Shown: positions 25,432 through 34,837, counted from the stretch's first letter. The stretch: DNA of 64,000 nt from Lentisphaeria bacterium (GCA_017456805.1 JAFTIQ010000031.1:129920-193919), one strand, 5' to 3'. Made by a program: numbers and translations. The notes: a model not told the origin generated them from the sequence alone.

Positions 25432-27555
25432 ATGTATCAGATGATCAATGTTTGGAAGAGCGGGGAGCTCGAAGTATGTTTTTTCAAAGAGGAGAAAACG
25501 GAGATCGTTTCCATGGCAGTTCTGCCGTCGGGGGCCTCTGAAAAAATCGTGCCTCACCGGGAAGGAATACGGGATACCGTCGCGGCAAAATCCATTTGCG
25601 ATACTCTTGATTTTGCATTTCCTGCCTCTACGCTGGAAAGTATGGTTCAGATCAAATTTGCCGGAGACTTCAGTTTCGCTCAGCATGGACCCGGAGTGGA
25701 TATGCGGAACAGCACAACGATCAACCGGTTCAAGCTGAAGGAACAGAAGGAAGAGGAAAACAGCCTTCTCTCCGTATTTGAATCCGAAGACGGAATGCGG
25801 CTCGTGCAGCGTCTGACCCGCCCCGAAGGGTGCCGTTTCCTGGAATGTCAAACCGAATTTTTCAATGGATCTTCCGAGTCCCGCCGGGTTGAAATGTTTA
25901 CCAGTTTCTCCATGGGAATGATCTCTCTGCTCCATCCGGATGATGCCCCGAAATCTTTGAAACTTCACCGTTATCCGACCTTCTGGTCCTCCGAAGCAAG
26001 ACATTTGGAACAGACTTTTGAAGAGTTGAATATGGAAATCAGCTGGCAGTCTGCCGGAGTCCGGAGTCAGCGTTTCGGACAGCGTTCCAGTATGGTGAAT
26101 AAGGAATATCAGCCCTTTGCGGCAGTGGAAGATACAAAATATGGAATCATCTGGGCGGCAGCTCTTGAGGCAGTCTCTCCCTGGGAAATGGTCGTTTCAA
26201 GATATTGTGACTTTGTAAATCTTTCCGGCGGACTTCCTGACCGGGAATTTGCCGGATGGTTTAAAGATGTCGCACCGGGGGAAACTCTGACAAGTCCCGT
26301 TGCCCTTCTGACGGCAAGATACGGTAATTGTTCTGATGCCGCCCGGGATCTTCTTCCGTGGCAGAAAAGCGAGGAACCGCAGGAAGTGATGCATCCGACT
26401 TTCAGTGACTGGTGTACCACCTGGGGCAAACCCGCTGAAGAACGGCTCCTGAAAATTGCGCCCGTAGCGGCGGAACTGGGAGTCAAATATTTTCAGATCG
26501 ATGCCGGATGGTTCCGTCAGGATGAGCCCTGGAATTGGAAGCTGAAAGAAGATCTGTATCCCCGCGGATATAAAGCTTTCTCAGAATCACTTGCGCAGTA
26601 TGGCTTGAAATCCGGACTCTGGTTTGAGTTTGAAAATCTTTATCCAAAGGAAAAGACTTTGGAAGAGACCGGGAAGGCTGGCTGGGTCCATACGCTTGAC
26701 GGCTATCCGCTCCGTTCCGGCGGGGCATATTTCCTGGATTTCCGGAAGCCGGAAGTCATTGCCCACATGACAGAAAAAGTTGCAGATTTTCTCCGGGATA
26801 ATAAAGTGGGATACATCAAGATCGATTACAATGCAGCGATTCCCTTTGGGGTGGATGGCGAATCTGCCTCTCCTGCGGAAAATCTTCAGCAGCACATCAG
26901 ATGTGTCCGGAAATTCCATGAAGATCTGCACCGTCTTGTGCCGGGATTGCGGATCGAAGAATGTGCTTCCGGCGGACATCGCATGACTCCCGGCTGGGCG
27001 AAAACCGGGGATTATATCAGCAGTACGGATGCTCATGAAGGGGTGGAGATCCCGCTGCTCTCCGCTGAAGCGATGAATTTCTGTTATTTTGATAAATCTT
27101 TGGTTTGGAGCACATTGCGTCCGACAGATGATGATAACCGTTTGTCTTACAGCCTGTGTGCCGGAATGATGGGGCAGATGGTTCTTTCCGGGGATCTGGA
27201 ACAGCTTTCCGCAGAACAGCTTGCCACTGTGAAGAAGTATGTGAAGTTCTATGAAAAGATTTCACCGGATCTGCGTTTGAAGAGCAAGCTGCGGATTGAC
27301 TGTAACAGTAAGAGCCGGATCTATCCGACGGGACGGCAGATCATGACATTGGAATCTAAAAATGAACTTCTTCAGATTGTCCATTTCTTTGAAACGGATG
27401 AACAGACTGCTGAAATTGTCCTGCCTGCCGGGGATTGGAAACTGGAGGACTGCGTAAAAGCGGATGCCCTGGAGTTTGCCGCTAATGAAAAATGCGTCAG
27501 ATTTACCAAAATCGTCCCCTTCAGTGCGGCGGCGTTTCGGTTCCGGAAAAAGTAA
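25432..27555 (+). CDS. Alpha-galactosidase-like glycoside hydrolase, GH36 family
   Basis: 707 residues, a normal GH36 length, with no signal peptide. An N-terminal beta-sandwich (about 1-320) precedes the TIM barrel: QIDAGWF, GLWFEFENLYP, the nucleophile Asp in YIKIDYN (D465), RIEECASGG, and the acid/base Asp in SSTDAHEG (D533), then a C-terminal beta domain. Retaining cleavage of terminal alpha-galactosides is expected, though GH36 also includes other specificities. Cytoplasmic location implies import of oligosaccharides. Flanked closely by the esterase (12 bases) and zinc-ribbon gene (18 bases). Confidence 0.88.
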   Translation: MYQMINVWKSGELEVCFFKEEKTEIVSMAVLPSGASEKIVPHREGIRDTVAAKSICDTLDFAFPASTLESMVQIKFAGDFSFAQHGPGVDMRNSTTINRFKLKEQKEEENSLLSVFESEDGMRLVQRLTRPEGCRFLECQTEFFNGSSESRRVEMFTSFSMGMISLLHPDDAPKSLKLHRYPTFWSSEARHLEQTFEELNMEISWQSAGVRSQRFGQRSSMVNKEYQPFAAVEDTKYGIIWAAALEAVSPWEMVVSRYCDFVNLSGGLPDREFAGWFKDVAPGETLTSPVALLTARYGNCSDAARDLLPWQKSEEPQEVMHPTFSDWCTTWGKPAEERLLKIAPVAAELGVKYFQIDAGWFRQDEPWNWKLKEDLYPRGYKAFSESLAQYGLKSGLWFEFENLYPKEKTLEETGKAGWVHTLDGYPLRSGGAYFLDFRKPEVIAHMTEKVADFLRDNKVGYIKIDYNAAIPFGVDGESASPAENLQQHIRCVRKFHEDLHRLVPGLRIEECASGGHRMTPGWAKTGDYISSTDAHEGVEIPLLSAEAMNFCYFDKSLVWSTLRPTDDDNRLSYSLCAGMMGQMVLSGDLEQLSAEQLATVKKYVKFYEKISPDLRLKSKLRIDCNSKSRIYPTGRQIMTLESKNELLQIVHFFETDEQTAEIVLPAGDWKLEDCVKADALEFAANEKCVRFTKIVPFSAAAFRFRKK

Positions 27556-27573
27556 TCTGCAGGAACTGGGAAT

Positions 27574-28101
27574 ATGAGCTTCTTTTTTAACTGCCCTTTT
27601 TGTAAGAATGCAATGGAGTGTCAGGATGAGTGGAACGGTATGAGTGCCACTTGTCCTTACTGCAATCAAACGATTGTATTGCAGAATAATCAGGCAGTTT
27701 CCTGTCAGCCTGCTTTTGGCAATAATAATCCTGGAATGAACCTTGGTATGAATCCGGTGTCAGCACCTCCTCCCGGCTGCGTATCTGTCCAGCCAGTTAG
27801 ATTTGGTGTATATCGCGTTATTGGAAATGTCAATCTGGCATGGTCAAAAGCGATTCAGGCAATGATTGACTGCAAAGTGAAAATAAAGCAGCAGAATTAC
27901 GCTGCCGGGCGTATTTCCGGAAACTGCCGGTATGGAATCAACATCTTCGGAATTGGGGTGAATGCTTTGTTCCAGTCCGACAACACCGGAATGTATTTCT
28001 GCCTAAATGCTCATTTTTATGATGCTTTTGATACATTCGGGATATGTTCCAAAAAGGTGAATGAAATCGGATCCCGTTTTATGCAGTTATGCAATAATTG
28101 A
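27574..28101 (+). CDS. Zinc-ribbon protein of unknown function
   Basis: 175 residues. Two CxxC knuckles at the N-terminus (NCPFCKNAMEC and ATCPYCNQ) form a short zinc ribbon. A Pro/Asn/Gly linker follows, then an 85-residue folded part that starts VYRVIGNVNLAWSKAIQAM and holds several aromatic residues. I do not recognise the C-terminal domain. Base composition is more AT-rich than the GH36 gene before it. It ends the operon at a strong terminator. A role in the sugar operon is not evident. Confidence 0.7.
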   Translation: MSFFFNCPFCKNAMECQDEWNGMSATCPYCNQTIVLQNNQAVSCQPAFGNNNPGMNLGMNPVSAPPPGCVSVQPVRFGVYRVIGNVNLAWSKAIQAMIDCKVKIKQQNYAAGRISGNCRYGINIFGIGVNALFQSDNTGMYFCLNAHFYDAFDTFGICSKKVNEIGSRFMQLCNN

Positions 28102-28143
28102 TATGGTATCAGATTGAATCTGAGAAGAATTTCAGAAAAGAAT

Positions 28144-28180
28144 GGGCTGTTGCTTGTCAAATCAAGCGGCAGCCCTTTGT
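28144..28180 (+). terminator. Rho-independent terminator after the zinc-ribbon gene
   Basis: A 13-bp stem GGGCTGTTGCTTG (28144-28156) with CAAGCGGCAGCCC (28163-28175), including two G-U pairs, a 6-base loop and a following T-rich run. Confidence 0.9.
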
Positions 28181-28328
28181 TTTTCAGAGAGTTATTCATA
28201 GAAGAGGAAAAAAATATCATTCCGGACTGAACTCTTTCCCGCAGAAGAAAAATTATCTTTTCGTGAAGATAAGTTGTGTATGTTTGTTTAATTTTTAACA
28301 AAGTATATTGAAAAATGCAAAAAAAAGA

Positions 28329-28357
28329 TTGAAAAATCACAAGAATGGGTGTATATT
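28329..28357 (+). promoter_or_regulatory. Promoter for the hypCDEAB-echABCDEF operon
   Basis: TTGAAA (28329-28334), 17-base spacer, TATATT (28352-28357): a near-ideal match to the pattern seen across the window. Predicted start near 28364, about 150 bases before hypC. Confidence 0.75.
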
Positions 28358-28363
28358 ATGGAA

Positions 28364-28511
28364 GCTTGAGAGGATATGAAATTTGAGATTTTTCTGAATA
28401 TCCTTGAGAGATAAGAATATAGAACTTTAACAGAAACGGAAAGACGTTTCTTAAGGATATCAGATATGCGTATGCTTTGCAGAAACCGCGGCATTTTCGC
28501 GGAGAGGGGGG
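28364..28511 (+). promoter_or_regulatory. Structured leader of the hyp-ech operon, possible RNA switch
   Basis: ATATCCT (28398-28404) can pair with AGGATAT at 28371-28377, extended inside by GAAAT/ATTTTTC. It can instead pair, as an 11-bp helix from 28398-28408, with 28450-28460 (one G-U). The two pairings exclude each other. A small hairpin AAACG/CGTTT (28434-28438, 28445-28449) lies inside the second. A third hairpin CCGCG/CGCGG (28486-28490, 28498-28502) touches the ribosome site GGAGAGGGGGG of hypC. This layout resembles a switch, but the ligand and function are unknown, and it does not match a riboswitch class I know. Confidence 0.42.
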
Positions 28512-28515
28512 CACT

Positions 28516-28743
28516 ATGTGCGTAGCTCTGCCCATGAAGATTGTCTCATTTGAGGATAAAACTCATTGTACAGTTTCCTTTTCCGGAATCGAAAGCAAAG
28601 TCAACATCCGTCTTCTTCCTGATTGTCAGATCGGGGATTATGTGCTTGTCCACGCAGGACATGCGATCGAAAAAATAAATCCTGTTGAAGCTGAAAACAC
28701 GCTTGAAGTCTTCCGTCAGCTGGAAGAGGAGATGAAGAAATGA
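28516..28743 (+). CDS. hypC: Hydrogenase maturation chaperone HypC
   Basis: 75 residues. The start at 28516 is required: MCVALPMKI supplies the essential Cys2 of HypC, preceded by GAGGGGGG. HypC/HybG proteins carry the Fe(CN)2CO group with HypD and bind the hydrogenase large-subunit precursor. DYVLVHAGHAIEKINP near the middle is characteristic. First gene of the maturation and Ech operon; ATGA overlap with hypD. Confidence 0.95.
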   Translation: MCVALPMKIVSFEDKTHCTVSFSGIESKVNIRLLPDCQIGDYVLVHAGHAIEKINPVEAENTLEVFRQLEEEMKK

Positions 28744-29792
28744 GAGCGGAACGGGCGATGGTGCAGGAGGTATTATGCGGATTGGCTGCCAAGGTTGGCA
28801 GACCTGTCCGTCTGATGGAAGTTTGCGGGAGTCACAGCTTTGCGATTGCGAAGGCTGGGATCCGGAATCTTCTTCCTTCCAATGTCCAGCTTCTTTCCGG
28901 TCCGGGATGTCCTGTTTGTGTTTCCGGGGAAGATTTTATTATGCGGGCGTTGAAACTGGTCCGCAGCGGAGTCCGCGTGGCTGTTTTCGGTGATTTGATG
29001 CGGATTCCTTCGCCTTTGGGAACGCTTGGTGGGGAAAAGGGGCTTCTTGTGATTTATTCACCAGAGGAGGTTTTGCATTATGCGGAAAATCATCCGGAAG
29101 AGCAGGTGGTATTTGCTGCGGTTGGATTTGAACCGACTCTTTCTGCGGCATCGGTTGTTCTGGAAAATGCCAAGGTGCGGGAGCTGAAGAATTTTTCCAT
29201 GCTTTGTGATTTCAAAAATGTGCGTCCTGTTCTGGATCTGCTTTGTCAGGATCGGGAGAACAGGATTGATGGATTTCTGCTGCCGGGGCATGTGGCATCC
29301 GTGACCGGATCTGATTTGTTTCAGGGGTTGCCGGTTCCGGGGGTGGTTTCGGGATTTTCACCGGAAAATATTCTTTCGTCTCTGGCATTGCTTCTGAAGG
29401 AGATTGCTTCCGGAAGGGTTTCTGTTCTGAATAATTATCCTTCGTCCGTTGTTCCTCAGGGAAATCCGGAGGCTTTGAAGATGATTTCCAATGTGTTTGA
29501 GCCTGTGGATGGTGAATGGCGGGGGCTTGGGATTGTTCCGGGAGGGAACTGGAAGATCCGGGAAGCATATCGCGGATTTGATGCGATGGAACGGTTTTCT
29601 GTATTGCAGGAACCCCTTCCGCCGCATCAGGATCGCGGATGTCGCTGCGGGGATGTTCTGAAAGGCAGAATCACTCCGGAGGAATGTCCCTTGTTCGGAA
29701 AAGTTTGTACGGCGTCGCATCCTGTCGGAGCGTGTATGGTCAGCGAAGAAGGTGCCTGTGCGGCATACTGGCATAACAGGGAGGTCTGCTGA
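28740..29792 (+). CDS. hypD: Hydrogenase maturation scaffold HypD
   Basis: 350 residues. The Fe-S/redox scaffold on which Fe(CN)2CO is built. LMEVCGSHSFAIAKAG, LLSGPGCPVCV, FAAVGFEPT, FLLPGHVASV and the C-terminal cysteines (RGCRCGDVLKG, CPLFGKVC, HPVGACMVSEEGAC) match the family, with normal length. Coupled to hypC and hypE by overlaps of 4 and 1 bases. Confidence 0.96.
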   Translation: MRAERAMVQEVLCGLAAKVGRPVRLMEVCGSHSFAIAKAGIRNLLPSNVQLLSGPGCPVCVSGEDFIMRALKLVRSGVRVAVFGDLMRIPSPLGTLGGEKGLLVIYSPEEVLHYAENHPEEQVVFAAVGFEPTLSAASVVLENAKVRELKNFSMLCDFKNVRPVLDLLCQDRENRIDGFLLPGHVASVTGSDLFQGLPVPGVVSGFSPENILSSLALLLKEIASGRVSVLNNYPSSVVPQGNPEALKMISNVFEPVDGEWRGLGIVPGGNWKIREAYRGFDAMERFSVLQEPLPPHQDRGCRCGDVLKGRITPEECPLFGKVCTASHPVGACMVSEEGACAAYWHNREVC

Positions 29793-30790
29793 TGGAACTG
29801 CCTGAAAAGATTCTTTTGTCCCAAGGAGGCGGCGGGGCTGCATCTGCGGCTCTGATTGAAGCGGAAATCGTCAGCCGATTTGCCCGGGAAGGTGTTCTTG
29901 CGGGGTTGCCGGATGCGGCGGCCTTGCCGGAAGGTGTGATTTTTTCCACGGACAGTTTTGTTGTGACTCCCCGGTTTTTCCCGGGCGGAAATGTGGGAAA
30001 ACTTGCGGTGTGCGGAACGGTCAATGATATTCTTGTGAGCGGCGGGATCCCGAAATATCTTTCTCTTGCGCTTGTGCTTGAGGAAGGGTTCTCACGGAAA
30101 GAATTGGGAGAAATTCTGGATTCTGTCAAAGAGATGGCGGAATCGGAAGGGGTTCAGATTGCGACTGGTGATACGAAAGTGGTTCCTTCCGGCGCGGTGG
30201 ATGGTATTTTTCTGAATACTGCGGGGATCGGATTTGTCCGGCCCGGCATCCGTCTCGGCAGGGAATATTTAACTGCCGGAGATAAGATCATAGTCAGCGG
30301 CGGGATCGGGGATCACGGAATGGCGATTCTTTCTGCCAGACACGGGATCAGCGGAGTGGAAAGTGATTGTGCCTCTCTGCGGAAATTTGCCGATGAAGCA
30401 TTCCAGATCGCAGGGGAGGGGGTCAAGCTGATGCGGGATCCCACCCGCGGCGGAACCGGTGCTGTTTTAACAGAGTTGCTGAAAGGAACTTCTTTCGGTG
30501 CTGAGTTGGAGGAAGCGGCGATTCCGGTTTCGGAAAAGACCCGGACTCTTTGCAAAATGACGGGGATCGATCCCCTGTTTGTGCCCTGTGAAGGCAGGAT
30601 GGTTGCGATCGTTTCTTCTGAGTTTGCCGATGAGATCGTGAAAAGCTGGAAAACGCTTCCCGGCGGAGAACTGGCATCTGTGATCGGAACATTGAATTCT
30701 GATGCGGAAGAGATCGTTCTTTGCGGAGAGTGGGGCGGAAAACGGAAACTGATCCTCCCGGAGGGGGATCCTTTACCGAGGATTTGTTGA
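29792..30790 (+). CDS. hypE: Hydrogenase maturation protein HypE
   Basis: 332 residues. HypE dehydrates the thiocarbamate on its C-terminal Cys to thiocyanate, the source of the CN ligands. The required terminal motif PRIC is present (C332), and LSQGGGGAAS, STDSFVV, NDILVSGG, GDTKVV and RDPTRGG are typical of the AIR-synthase-like fold. The partner HypF, which supplies the carbamoyl group, is not in this operon or anywhere in the window. Confidence 0.96.
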   Translation: MELPEKILLSQGGGGAASAALIEAEIVSRFAREGVLAGLPDAAALPEGVIFSTDSFVVTPRFFPGGNVGKLAVCGTVNDILVSGGIPKYLSLALVLEEGFSRKELGEILDSVKEMAESEGVQIATGDTKVVPSGAVDGIFLNTAGIGFVRPGIRLGREYLTAGDKIIVSGGIGDHGMAILSARHGISGVESDCASLRKFADEAFQIAGEGVKLMRDPTRGGTGAVLTELLKGTSFGAELEEAAIPVSEKTRTLCKMTGIDPLFVPCEGRMVAIVSSEFADEIVKSWKTLPGGELASVIGTLNSDAEEIVLCGEWGGKRKLILPEGDPLPRIC

Positions 30791-30791
30791 G

Positions 30792-31148
30792 ATGCACGAA
30801 TTGGAAATAGCACAATCTTTATTGAGGACGATTGATGACTGGCGGGATCAGAACGGATCTCCGAAGGTGCTTTCTGTCCGGATAGAAATGGGCGTTCTGA
30901 GCGGTGTTGATCCCGATGCAATGCAATATGCATGGGAAGCTGCCTGTGAATTTGCCTGCGGCGGGATGATGAAGGATTGCAAACTTCTGATTGATCACCT
31001 GCCGATCAAATATGAGTGCCCCGGCTGCGGACGGGACTTTGAATCTGAAACATTGATTTCAGCCTGCACGTTTTGCGGAAGGGAATACCCCCGGCGCAAA
31101 GGCGGACGCGAGCTGAATTTGAAAAGTATAGAGGTGGATAATGTGTAA
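30792..31148 (+). CDS. hypA: Nickel metallochaperone HypA
   Basis: 118 residues. It delivers nickel to the hydrogenase large subunit. The N-terminal MHE Ni ligand and the zinc site (YECPGCGRDF and ACTFCGREY, two CxxC pairs) are both present. Begins one base after hypE and overlaps hypB by 8 bases. Confidence 0.95.
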   Translation: MHELEIAQSLLRTIDDWRDQNGSPKVLSVRIEMGVLSGVDPDAMQYAWEAACEFACGGMMKDCKLLIDHLPIKYECPGCGRDFESETLISACTFCGREYPRRKGGRELNLKSIEVDNV

Positions 31149-31908
31149 AGACTGTGGATGCGATGGGCATCATCACCATCATCACCATGATGATAGAATG
31201 CATGCTCATACCGGGGCTGACGGAAAGGTGTACTATCATTCCCACGAGCCTGCCACGCGCGAGGTTCCGCTGGAACAGGCAATCCTTGCGAAAAATGACA
31301 ATGCGGCGGAGTTGAACCGTGCGTTTTTGAGAGGACGCGGAACCCGGACGTTCAATCTGATTTCCTCTCCGGGCTCCGGCAAGACGACTCTGCTTGTCAA
31401 AACTCTGGAAGCGTTGAAGGACGCAGGAATTGCAACAGCGGTGATCGTTGGCGATCAATACGGGGAAATCGATGCTGACCGGATGCGTGCTGCCAGGGTT
31501 CCTGTGACTCAGATCCAGGTGCATGACAGCTGTCATTTGACGGCTCAGCAAATCTCTGCTGTGCTTGAGAAATCAGTCCCGGCTGGAACACAGATCCTCT
31601 TCATAGAAAATGTAGGAAATCTGGTTTGTCCGGTGGCGTTTGATTTGGGCGAAGATGAAAAGATCGCTTTGCTTTCCACGGCGGAAGGGGAGGAAAAACC
31701 CCTGAAATATCCCGGATTGTTTACCGCAGCGAAGCTTGTTCTTTTGACGAAGATGGATATTGCGGATGCGCTGGGCTGGGATAAAACGCTTTGCTGCCGG
31801 AATATCCGCACCACGAATCCCGAGGCGGAAATCCTTGAGATCTCCTCCAGAACCGGTGTCGGTTTTGATGCGTGGATCGATTATTTGAAACATTCTGTTC
31901 AACAATAA
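31141..31908 (+). CDS. hypB: Nickel-insertion GTPase HypB
   Basis: 255 residues. An N-terminal high-affinity nickel site CKDCGC and a seven-His run (DGHHHHHHHDD) suggest nickel storage as well as insertion. The GTPase part has SSPGSGKTTLL, VGDQYGEIDADRM, the metal/GTP switch VHDSCHLTA, ENVGNLVCP and LLTKMD. It works with HypA. 24 bases later echA begins, so maturation and structural genes are one unit. Confidence 0.95.
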   Translation: MCKDCGCDGHHHHHHHDDRMHAHTGADGKVYYHSHEPATREVPLEQAILAKNDNAAELNRAFLRGRGTRTFNLISSPGSGKTTLLVKTLEALKDAGIATAVIVGDQYGEIDADRMRAARVPVTQIQVHDSCHLTAQQISAVLEKSVPAGTQILFIENVGNLVCPVAFDLGEDEKIALLSTAEGEEKPLKYPGLFTAAKLVLLTKMDIADALGWDKTLCCRNIRTTNPEAEILEISSRTGVGFDAWIDYLKHSVQQ

Positions 31909-31932
31909 CATAACAACTAAGGAAGAGAAAAC

Positions 31933-33948
31933 ATGGAGAAAGTAATGACCTCTTTGTGCGAGATGACTCATTGGACGTTGATTGCCATGATCATCATCCC
32001 GGTCCTGCTTGGGACCATTTCATTCCTTGCCCGGAAACATGAAAAGCTCCGGACTGCAATGATCTGGATTGCCGCTGTTGCCGTAATGGCAGGCGGGATC
32101 CTGCTGGTCAGACAGTCCTTTGGAGTGGATTATGGGCTTCCGGCATGGGAACTCGAAGTTCCGGCATCGTTCGGAATGATCGGATTCGGATTGGAAGCGT
32201 TGGTGCTGATCGCGCTGCTTTACATCGGATTCAAAATTGAAAACGGCTGGATCGTTTTTCTGGGATTGATCCAATCCGCACTGGCGATTGCCTCCCACTT
32301 TGTCGGGGAACATCCGGATAAGACGATTCTGTTCCGTATCGACAGCCTGTCCCGGATCCTGATTCTGGTCACAGTGGTTGTGGGAAGCGCAATTCTTGTG
32401 TTCTCGATCAATTACATGAAAGAGCATGAGAAACATGCCCCGGAAGGTGCCGGATCGCTGGGAAGATTCTATTTCTTCTTCATCAGCTTCCTGGGATTCA
32501 TGATCGGGCTTGTGACCTCCAACAACTTCTCCATGCTGTCAACATTCTGGGAAGCAACGACTATTTGCTCCTACATGCTGATCGGTCAGGATGGCGGAGA
32601 AGCCCGGAGAGTCAACGCTACCCGTGCTTTGCTGATCAACAGTTTCGGCGGAGTGCTGCTTCTCGGAGCGATCTTCCTGCTGAAACTCAATAACTGCGGT
32701 GATGACTTCCTGGGTATGTTTGCGCACAGCAATAAGGCGATGACCATTCTTCCTGCCATGCTTCTCTGTATGGCGGCATTTACGAAGTCTGCATTGTTCC
32801 CGTTCCAGAGCTGGCTGCTGGGCGCAATGGTTGCTCCCACACCGGTTTCCGCACTGCTTCACGCTGCAACGATGGTGAAAGCAGGGGTTTATCTGGTGAT
32901 GCGTATCAGCCCTCATTACAGTCAGTACAATTCATTTATGATGATGATTGCGTTTACCGGGGCATTGTCCTTTGCCGGTGCAGCGTTCCTTGCCTGTACG
33001 CAATCCAATGCAAAGAAAGTTCTGGCATACTCCACGATTTCCAACCTGGGATTGGTGGTTGCCTGTGCAGGAGTCGAATCTCCGCTTGCTTATGCGGCAG
33101 GTCTTGCGATCATCACGTTCCACGCTGTTTCCAAAGGTTTGCTCTTCCTGTGTGTCGGGCGGATCGAACAGAAACTCGGCAGCCGTGATATCGAAAAAAT
33201 GGATGGTATGCCTTACAAGATGCCGTTCACGACAATGGTCGCAATGGTCGGTATGATGTCCATGCTTTTGCCGCCGTTCGGGATGCTGCTGAGTAAGTGG
33301 CTTGCGATCGAAGCAACCATTCGTTCTCCCTTCCTGCTGGTGTTCCTTGTGACCGGAAGTGCCTTTACGGTTTATTTCTGGGCGAAGTGGATGGGACACA
33401 TGCAGATTCAGGGATACCATCCGGATAAACCGGTGGAAGAGATCACTCCTTCCATGAAATTCTCTCTGGGGTATCTTGCGATCCTTGTCATCGTGACAGG
33501 GTTCCTCACGATGATCATTTTCAAGCATGTCTTTACCACAATGGCGCAGGGAACCTTCTCTGACATGGTGAAAGAAGTCGGTTCCATGTATGCGGAACAG
33601 GCAACGTTCCCGGCATATCTGGTATTCGGCTGTATCGGTCTGGCAGTGATCTTTACTGCGATTTTTGTAGTGTTCCTGGTCCGGAAGAAAAACATCCGTC
33701 CGCCGTATCTCTGCGGAGAGAATGCGATTACGATCGAGGAAGAACTGAACCCGGAAATGAATAAGCGCGGTCTTCGCAGTTACGACTTTTACTCTATTGG
33801 AGGCAAAGTGGAACATGCGGAATTTTCCAGCTATTATTTCCAGAACTATATTAACGAGAACCGCGTTTCCAGATATGTGAACTGGATTTCCTGGCTGACG
33901 ATGATTGTATTGATCGGCTGTGTGGTTGCTGAGATCTGCAAGAAGTAA
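31933..33948 (+). CDS. echA: Ech-type hydrogenase subunit A, proton/sodium-translocating (NuoL-like)
   Basis: 671 residues, about 16 membrane helices. It belongs to the antiporter-like subunit family (NuoL/MrpA/HyfB). The family core is clear: TSNNFSMLSTFWEATTICSYMLIG, with the key Lys region AFTKSALFPFQSWLLGAM (PFQSWL), the helix with PVSALLHAATMVKAGVYL (shown in part), then HAVSKGLLFL. It presumably couples ferredoxin-driven H2 formation to ion export. The C-terminal soluble segment (residues about 590-650) is typical of EchA. GAAGAG precedes ATG. Confidence 0.9.
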   Translation: MEKVMTSLCEMTHWTLIAMIIIPVLLGTISFLARKHEKLRTAMIWIAAVAVMAGGILLVRQSFGVDYGLPAWELEVPASFGMIGFGLEALVLIALLYIGFKIENGWIVFLGLIQSALAIASHFVGEHPDKTILFRIDSLSRILILVTVVVGSAILVFSINYMKEHEKHAPEGAGSLGRFYFFFISFLGFMIGLVTSNNFSMLSTFWEATTICSYMLIGQDGGEARRVNATRALLINSFGGVLLLGAIFLLKLNNCGDDFLGMFAHSNKAMTILPAMLLCMAAFTKSALFPFQSWLLGAMVAPTPVSALLHAATMVKAGVYLVMRISPHYSQYNSFMMMIAFTGALSFAGAAFLACTQSNAKKVLAYSTISNLGLVVACAGVESPLAYAAGLAIITFHAVSKGLLFLCVGRIEQKLGSRDIEKMDGMPYKMPFTTMVAMVGMMSMLLPPFGMLLSKWLAIEATIRSPFLLVFLVTGSAFTVYFWAKWMGHMQIQGYHPDKPVEEITPSMKFSLGYLAILVIVTGFLTMIIFKHVFTTMAQGTFSDMVKEVGSMYAEQATFPAYLVFGCIGLAVIFTAIFVVFLVRKKNIRPPYLCGENAITIEEELNPEMNKRGLRSYDFYSIGGKVEHAEFSSYYFQNYINENRVSRYVNWISWLTMIVLIGCVVAEICKK

Positions 33949-33961
33949 GGAGATAGAGAAA

Positions 33962-34831
33962 ATGGAATTTATTGATATGATTTTGGAATCTCCGCTGTGG
34001 CGCAGTATTGCTGCACTGATTCTTGCTCCGACGATCGGAACGATTCTCAGCGGGATCGACCGGAAACTGACAGCCCGTCTTCAGGGGCGTGTCGGGCCCT
34101 CTTTCTGGCAGCCGGTTTATGATATTTTCAAACTGTTCGGGAAACAGCAGATTCTTGTTCACCGGACACAACTGGCATACGCTTTGCTGCATCTGTTCTT
34201 TCTGATGCTGACGGTTGTTCTGCTTGTTGTCGGGCAGGACTTGCTGATGATCCTGTTCTGTCAGGCATTCTCCGCCTTGTGTCTGGTGATCGCCGCCATG
34301 AGTGTGCGTTCTCCTTACAGCTGGATCGGAAGTCAGAGAAAGATTCTTCAGATGCTTGCTTATGAGCCGACGCTTGTGCTTTTGATTCTTGCTGTTTATC
34401 GTCAGAACGACAGTTTTCTGGGATCCAAGGTGTTGGAAAACAATACCCCGCTGATTTTTTCCATGCCGCTGATGTTCATTTCTCTGCTCTTTGTGATTGC
34501 GATTGAGTTTGAGAAATCCCCGTTTGACGTTGCTTCATCCCACCATGCGCATCAGGAAATCGTCAAAGGGACGACCCTGGAATTTTCCGGACCGTTCCTC
34601 GGCTTGATCGAAGTTGCTCATGCGTATGAAATGGCGATGTTCTTCGGTTTGATGGTTGCGTTCTGGCACACTTCATTGATCATGGGGATCGTGCTTGCAC
34701 TTGTTGGTTTTATTCTGGTTTTGATCATGGACAACATCTGTGCCCGTCTTACTTCCTGGTGGATGGTTCGTTTTATGTGGACGATTCCGCTGACGTTGTC
34801 GCTTGCAAACCTTATCTGGCTTTGGAGGTAA
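33962..34831 (+). CDS. echB: Ech-type hydrogenase subunit B (NuoH-like membrane subunit)
   Basis: 289 residues, about 8 helices, from ATG 33962 with AAGGAG upstream. It anchors the peripheral hydrogenase arm, the role of NuoH in complex I. GRVGPSFWQPVYDIFKLFGK near residue 40 and the loop EFEKSPFDVASSHHAHQEIV (about residues 180-200) are hallmark NuoH/EchB/HycD sequences. 13 bases separate it from echA. Confidence 0.93.
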   Translation: MEFIDMILESPLWRSIAALILAPTIGTILSGIDRKLTARLQGRVGPSFWQPVYDIFKLFGKQQILVHRTQLAYALLHLFFLMLTVVLLVVGQDLLMILFCQAFSALCLVIAAMSVRSPYSWIGSQRKILQMLAYEPTLVLLILAVYRQNDSFLGSKVLENNTPLIFSMPLMFISLLFVIAIEFEKSPFDVASSHHAHQEIVKGTTLEFSGPFLGLIEVAHAYEMAMFFGLMVAFWHTSLIMGIVLALVGFILVLIMDNICARLTSWWMVRFMWTIPLTLSLANLIWLWR

Positions 34832-34837
34832 TCTGAG

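Larger units (their letters stand above)
28102..28515 (+). other. 414-base intergenic region before the hyp-ech operon
   Basis: Contains the terminator at 28144-28180, an AT-rich tract (28240-28330), the promoter at 28329-28357 and a structured leader from about 28364 to 28511, each listed separately. No gene in it. Confidence 0.65.
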
